From contig OZ257136.1 of the NCBI GenBank assembly GCA_965278995.1, positions 2,976,001-3,040,000 on the forward strand: 64,000 nt of DNA. Reading direction: 5' to 3'. Each line of letters starts with the position of its first letter. Positions within the stretch are counted from its first letter, which is position 1. The notes under the pieces are model-generated. The model was not told the DNA's origin and did no database searches. It worked only from the letters and a program-made list of their open reading frames with translations. This document shows, in pieces, positions 61,798 to 64,000 of the stretch. This DNA is from JADJYF01 sp965278995 (GTDB taxonomy: Bacteria > Pseudomonadota > Gammaproteobacteria > Ga0077536). Position numbers and translations under genes: made by a program.

Positions 61798-62681
61798 ACC
61801 TGCGTCTTGTCGCGCTATGCCTGGCCCTGCTCGTGAGCGGACTGTTACAGGCCGAAGATTTCGCGACGAACTCATTTGTCATGGAGATAGTGCCGCTCAA
61901 GCATCGACTCGTCGACGAAGTCCTGCCGCCGTTACGCGAACTGGTCGAACCTGGTGGCACCGTCACCGGAATGAACAACCAGCTGATCATCCGCACGACA
62001 CCGGACAACCTCGCACAGTTGAAACAGGTGCTGGCAACGCTCGACACACGCCAGCGCCAGCTGCGCATCACCGTGCGTCAAGGAATTGCCTCGAGCAGTC
62101 AGTGGCGCCAGAACGAACTCGCTGCGCGGGCCGGTAGCGGTCAGCCAAACGGCGCCGTGGCGCCGCCGGGCCCGGGCCCGATAGTCGGCCCCGGCGCCGG
62201 CATCGTGGTCGGTGACGGCGACAATCAAATTGCTTATCGGAACTACAGCACGCAAGGTGCCGACGACAGCGCAAATACCCATTTCGTCACGGCCATCGAA
62301 GGCACACCCGCGTTCATCGGCGCCGGACAGATAGTGCCGCTGCCGCGCCAAAGCGCCGTGTTGACGCCTTATGGAGCCAGTATTCAGGAATCGCTGGATT
62401 ACCAGCCGGTAGGCGCCGGCTTCTATGTCACGCCACGGCTCGCCGGCGATACCGTGCATCTCGAAATCTCGCCGTTCGCAGATAAACTCGACAGCCGCGG
62501 CGGCGGACAGATTGCCCAGCATGGTTTATCGACCGTGGCCAGCGGGCGCCTCGGCGAATGGATCCCGCTCGGTGGCGCCGGGGAATCCTACAGCGAGAGC
62601 GGCGGCGGCCTTGCCTACAGCACACGCCGCCAAGGCAGTGACAGCTACGACGTCTGGGTCAAGGTCGACGTTCTGCCCTGA
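61794..62681 (+). CDS. Short secretin N-domain-type exported protein
   Basis: The 295-residue protein has a signal peptide (LVALCLALLVSGLLQAED), a secretin-type N1/NolW domain (VMEIVPLKHRLVDEVLPPLRELVEPGGTV region: IVPLKHRLVDEV and LIIRTTPDNLAQLKQVLATLD), a Gly/Pro-rich linker (PPGPGPIVGPGAGIVVG) and a beta-rich C-terminal part ending SDSYDVWVKVDVLP. Full secretins are far longer and have a multimerising barrel; this one is not a complete pore. It closes the purB-led unit. Confidence 0.7.
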   Translation: MNLRLVALCLALLVSGLLQAEDFATNSFVMEIVPLKHRLVDEVLPPLRELVEPGGTVTGMNNQLIIRTTPDNLAQLKQVLATLDTRQRQLRITVRQGIASSSQWRQNELAARAGSGQPNGAVAPPGPGPIVGPGAGIVVGDGDNQIAYRNYSTQGADDSANTHFVTAIEGTPAFIGAGQIVPLPRQSAVLTPYGASIQESLDYQPVGAGFYVTPRLAGDTVHLEISPFADKLDSRGGGQIAQHGLSTVASGRLGEWIPLGGAGESYSESGGGLAYSTRRQGSDSYDVWVKVDVLP

Positions 62682-62883
62682 GTAACACCCAGTGGCTGTT
62701 CCTGATCCTTCTGCACGGCTCAGGTCGCACTGCGGGAGAGCGTTGCAGCGACCGGTTGAACCCGCAGGATGTATTTTCCGAGCTTACATGGACGTACTCG
62801 CCGCGTGTCCCGAAGCGCGTCTCCCACAGCGCGGCCGAACCTGGCCACCAAGTGATCAGTGATCAGCAATCAGAAACCGTCAT

Positions 62884-64000
62884 TCAACTCAGATCGAAAC
62901 CCGCGTATCCCTTCGCCGCGACGTCGGCAAAGATCTCGCGATAAGCCGGTACGCCGCCGGCGAACAACAGGAAACGACCGCGTATGTTTTCGGGATTGGT
63001 GCTGCCGAAAAACCACGAATCCTGCATCTCATCGATCAGCAGACCCTTTGCTGACATATAGCAACGCTCGGTCCAGGCTTCTTCGGCTTCGACGGTGGTT
63101 TTGATTGTCTCAAACCCGTTATCGCGCATGTAGCGGATGCAGCCGATGATCCACTCGACGTTGCTTTCGACGCAACGCGTTATGTTGCAGAACAGGGCGG
63201 GATTATGCGGCCCCATGATGGCGAAGAAATTGGGAAAGCCGGAAAATTGCACACCGAGATTTGTTTTCGGGCCGTCGGACCAATGTTCCTGCAGAGAGAT
63301 GCCGTTCTCGCCGCGGATATCGATCCGCATGAGTTCGCCGGTGACGCTGTGAAAGCCGGTGGCGTAGACGATGACATCGAGGTCGTGCTTGTCGTCGCCG
63401 GTTTCGATCCCCTCAGGCGTGATCTTCGTAATCGGCGTCGCGCGTAAATCGACCAGCGCGACGTTGGGAAGATTGAACGTCTCGTAGTAGTTCTTCTCGC
63501 CGGGGCAACGCTTGGTGCCAAACGTGTGGCTCTTTGGGATCAGTTTCTCGGCCGTTGCCGGATCCTTGACTCGCGCCCGGATCTTCGCAGTCAGAAACTC
63601 GGCGACTTCATCGGCGATCAGACGCGACGTGAACGAGTCGCTGTAATTGCCCAGCCACAGCGCGAACCCGCCGCGATCGTACAATTCCTGGTAATGCGCA
63701 AGCCGTTCGGCTTTCGGCACATCGACACCGGCGCGTGGATCCTGATCGTGGATAAAACCCGCCCAAGTGCGTTTGCACAAATCGAATATCTGATGCGCTT
63801 TCTGCTTAAGCTCTTTTTGTTCAGCCGGCTCTATTGGACCGTTACGCAGCGGCGTACACCAATTGGCCGTGCGCTGGAAAACCGTCAGCTGATCGACCTC
63901 GGGTGCGATCGATTGAATGATCTGAACGGCCGTCGGGCCGCTGCCGATGACACCGACACGCTTGCCGCTGAAGTCGATCGTCTCTTTCGGCCAGCGCGCG
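62884..64000 (-). CDS. Flavin-containing (Baeyer-Villiger-type) monooxygenase (5' partial)
   Basis: The gene runs leftward and its 5' end is beyond the right edge; 372 codons are visible. The NADPH-binding Rossmann motif VGVIGSGPTAVQIIQS lies close to the edge (about 63917-63962), followed by TVFQRTANW and later VIYATGFHSVTGELMRIDI, the ATG-type motif of class B flavoprotein monooxygenases. The FAD-binding N-terminus and the fingerprint motif would be outside the window. Such enzymes oxidise ketones to esters or N/S-oxidise; substrate unknown. Confidence 0.88.
   Translation of the reverse strand, partial: ARWPKETIDFSGKRVGVIGSGPTAVQIIQSIAPEVDQLTVFQRTANWCTPLRNGPIEPAEQKELKQKAHQIFDLCKRTWAGFIHDQDPRAGVDVPKAERLAHYQELYDRGGFALWLGNYSDSFTSRLIADEVAEFLTAKIRARVKDPATAEKLIPKSHTFGTKRCPGEKNYYETFNLPNVALVDLRATPITKITPEGIETGDDKHDLDVIVYATGFHSVTGELMRIDIRGENGISLQEHWSDGPKTNLGVQFSGFPNFFAIMGPHNPALFCNITRCVESNVEWIIGCIRYMRDNGFETIKTTVEAEEAWTERCYMSAKGLLIDEMQDSWFFGSTNPENIRGRFLLFAGGVPAYREIFADVAAKGYAGFDLS

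Noticed and set aside
62682..62883. Possible terminator or gene between the secretin-like gene and the monooxygenase
   Set aside because: Only a short GTGATCA-type direct repeat is visible; no hairpin with T-run and no coding frame.

Overview
The window reads as a chromosomal segment of a GC-rich gammaproteobacterium (roughly 60% GC by eye). The class I adenylate cyclase CyaA, the mfd-csiV pair, the gyrA-pheA-tyrA-aroA-cmk-rpsA-ihfB-lapA-lapB-pyrF block and the nrdR-ribDE-ribBX-ribH-nusB-thiL block are all characteristic of that class. I cannot name the genus. I see no rRNA, tRNA, CRISPR array, phage or intact insertion sequence.

Layout. 1-4.2 kb: assorted metabolic genes (FMN split-barrel protein cut by the window edge, AhpD-like protein, glutathione transferase, HpcH/HpaI aldolase, SoxYZ-like carrier). 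4.3-11 kb: riboflavin/thiamine block with nrdR and glyA; its RibB protein carries a zinc-less, degenerate RibA half (RibBX). 11.3-16.4 kb: cyaA, a DUF815 ATPase, hypoxanthine phosphoribosyltransferase and methylthioinosine phosphorylase. 16.4-32 kb: mostly overlapping leftward genes csiV, mfd, pyrF, lapBA, ihfB, rpsA, cmk, aroA, tyrA, pheA, gyrA. 32.3-36.2 kb: an orphan VPLPA-CTERM surface protein, mtnA, an MTA-deaminase-like hydrolase and RNase T. With the 15-16 kb genes, mtnA and the deaminase give a methylthioadenosine salvage route (MTA to MTI to MTR-1-P plus hypoxanthine to IMP).

36.4-46.3 kb is the accessory, most novel-looking part: a leftward run TetR - asparagine-synthetase-like amidotransferase - bimodular NRPS (A-T-C-A-T-TE) - phosphopantetheinyl transferase, with a divergent beta-class glutathione transferase. 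The two adenylation domains have nearly identical specificity pockets (glycine-like code), and the thioesterase has Cys in place of the nucleophilic Ser. A 109-bp MITE-like element with 18-bp terminal inverted repeats lies just beyond it.

46.4-59.7 kb is a complete nitrate assimilation region, transcribed leftward: outer-membrane porin, nasT, nasS, then nrtA, nrtB, a fused double ATPase (nrtCD), nirB, nirD and nasA. The sequence shows two sigma-54-type promoters. One precedes the porin. The other lies in the nasS-nrtA gap and is followed at once by two hexaloop hairpins and an intrinsic terminator, the layout expected for antitermination by the ANTAR protein NasT encoded next to it. The fused ATPase has one degenerate H-loop.

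59.9-64 kb: purB, a DUF7931-like protein, a short secretin-domain lipid-envelope protein and a flavin monooxygenase cut by the right edge.
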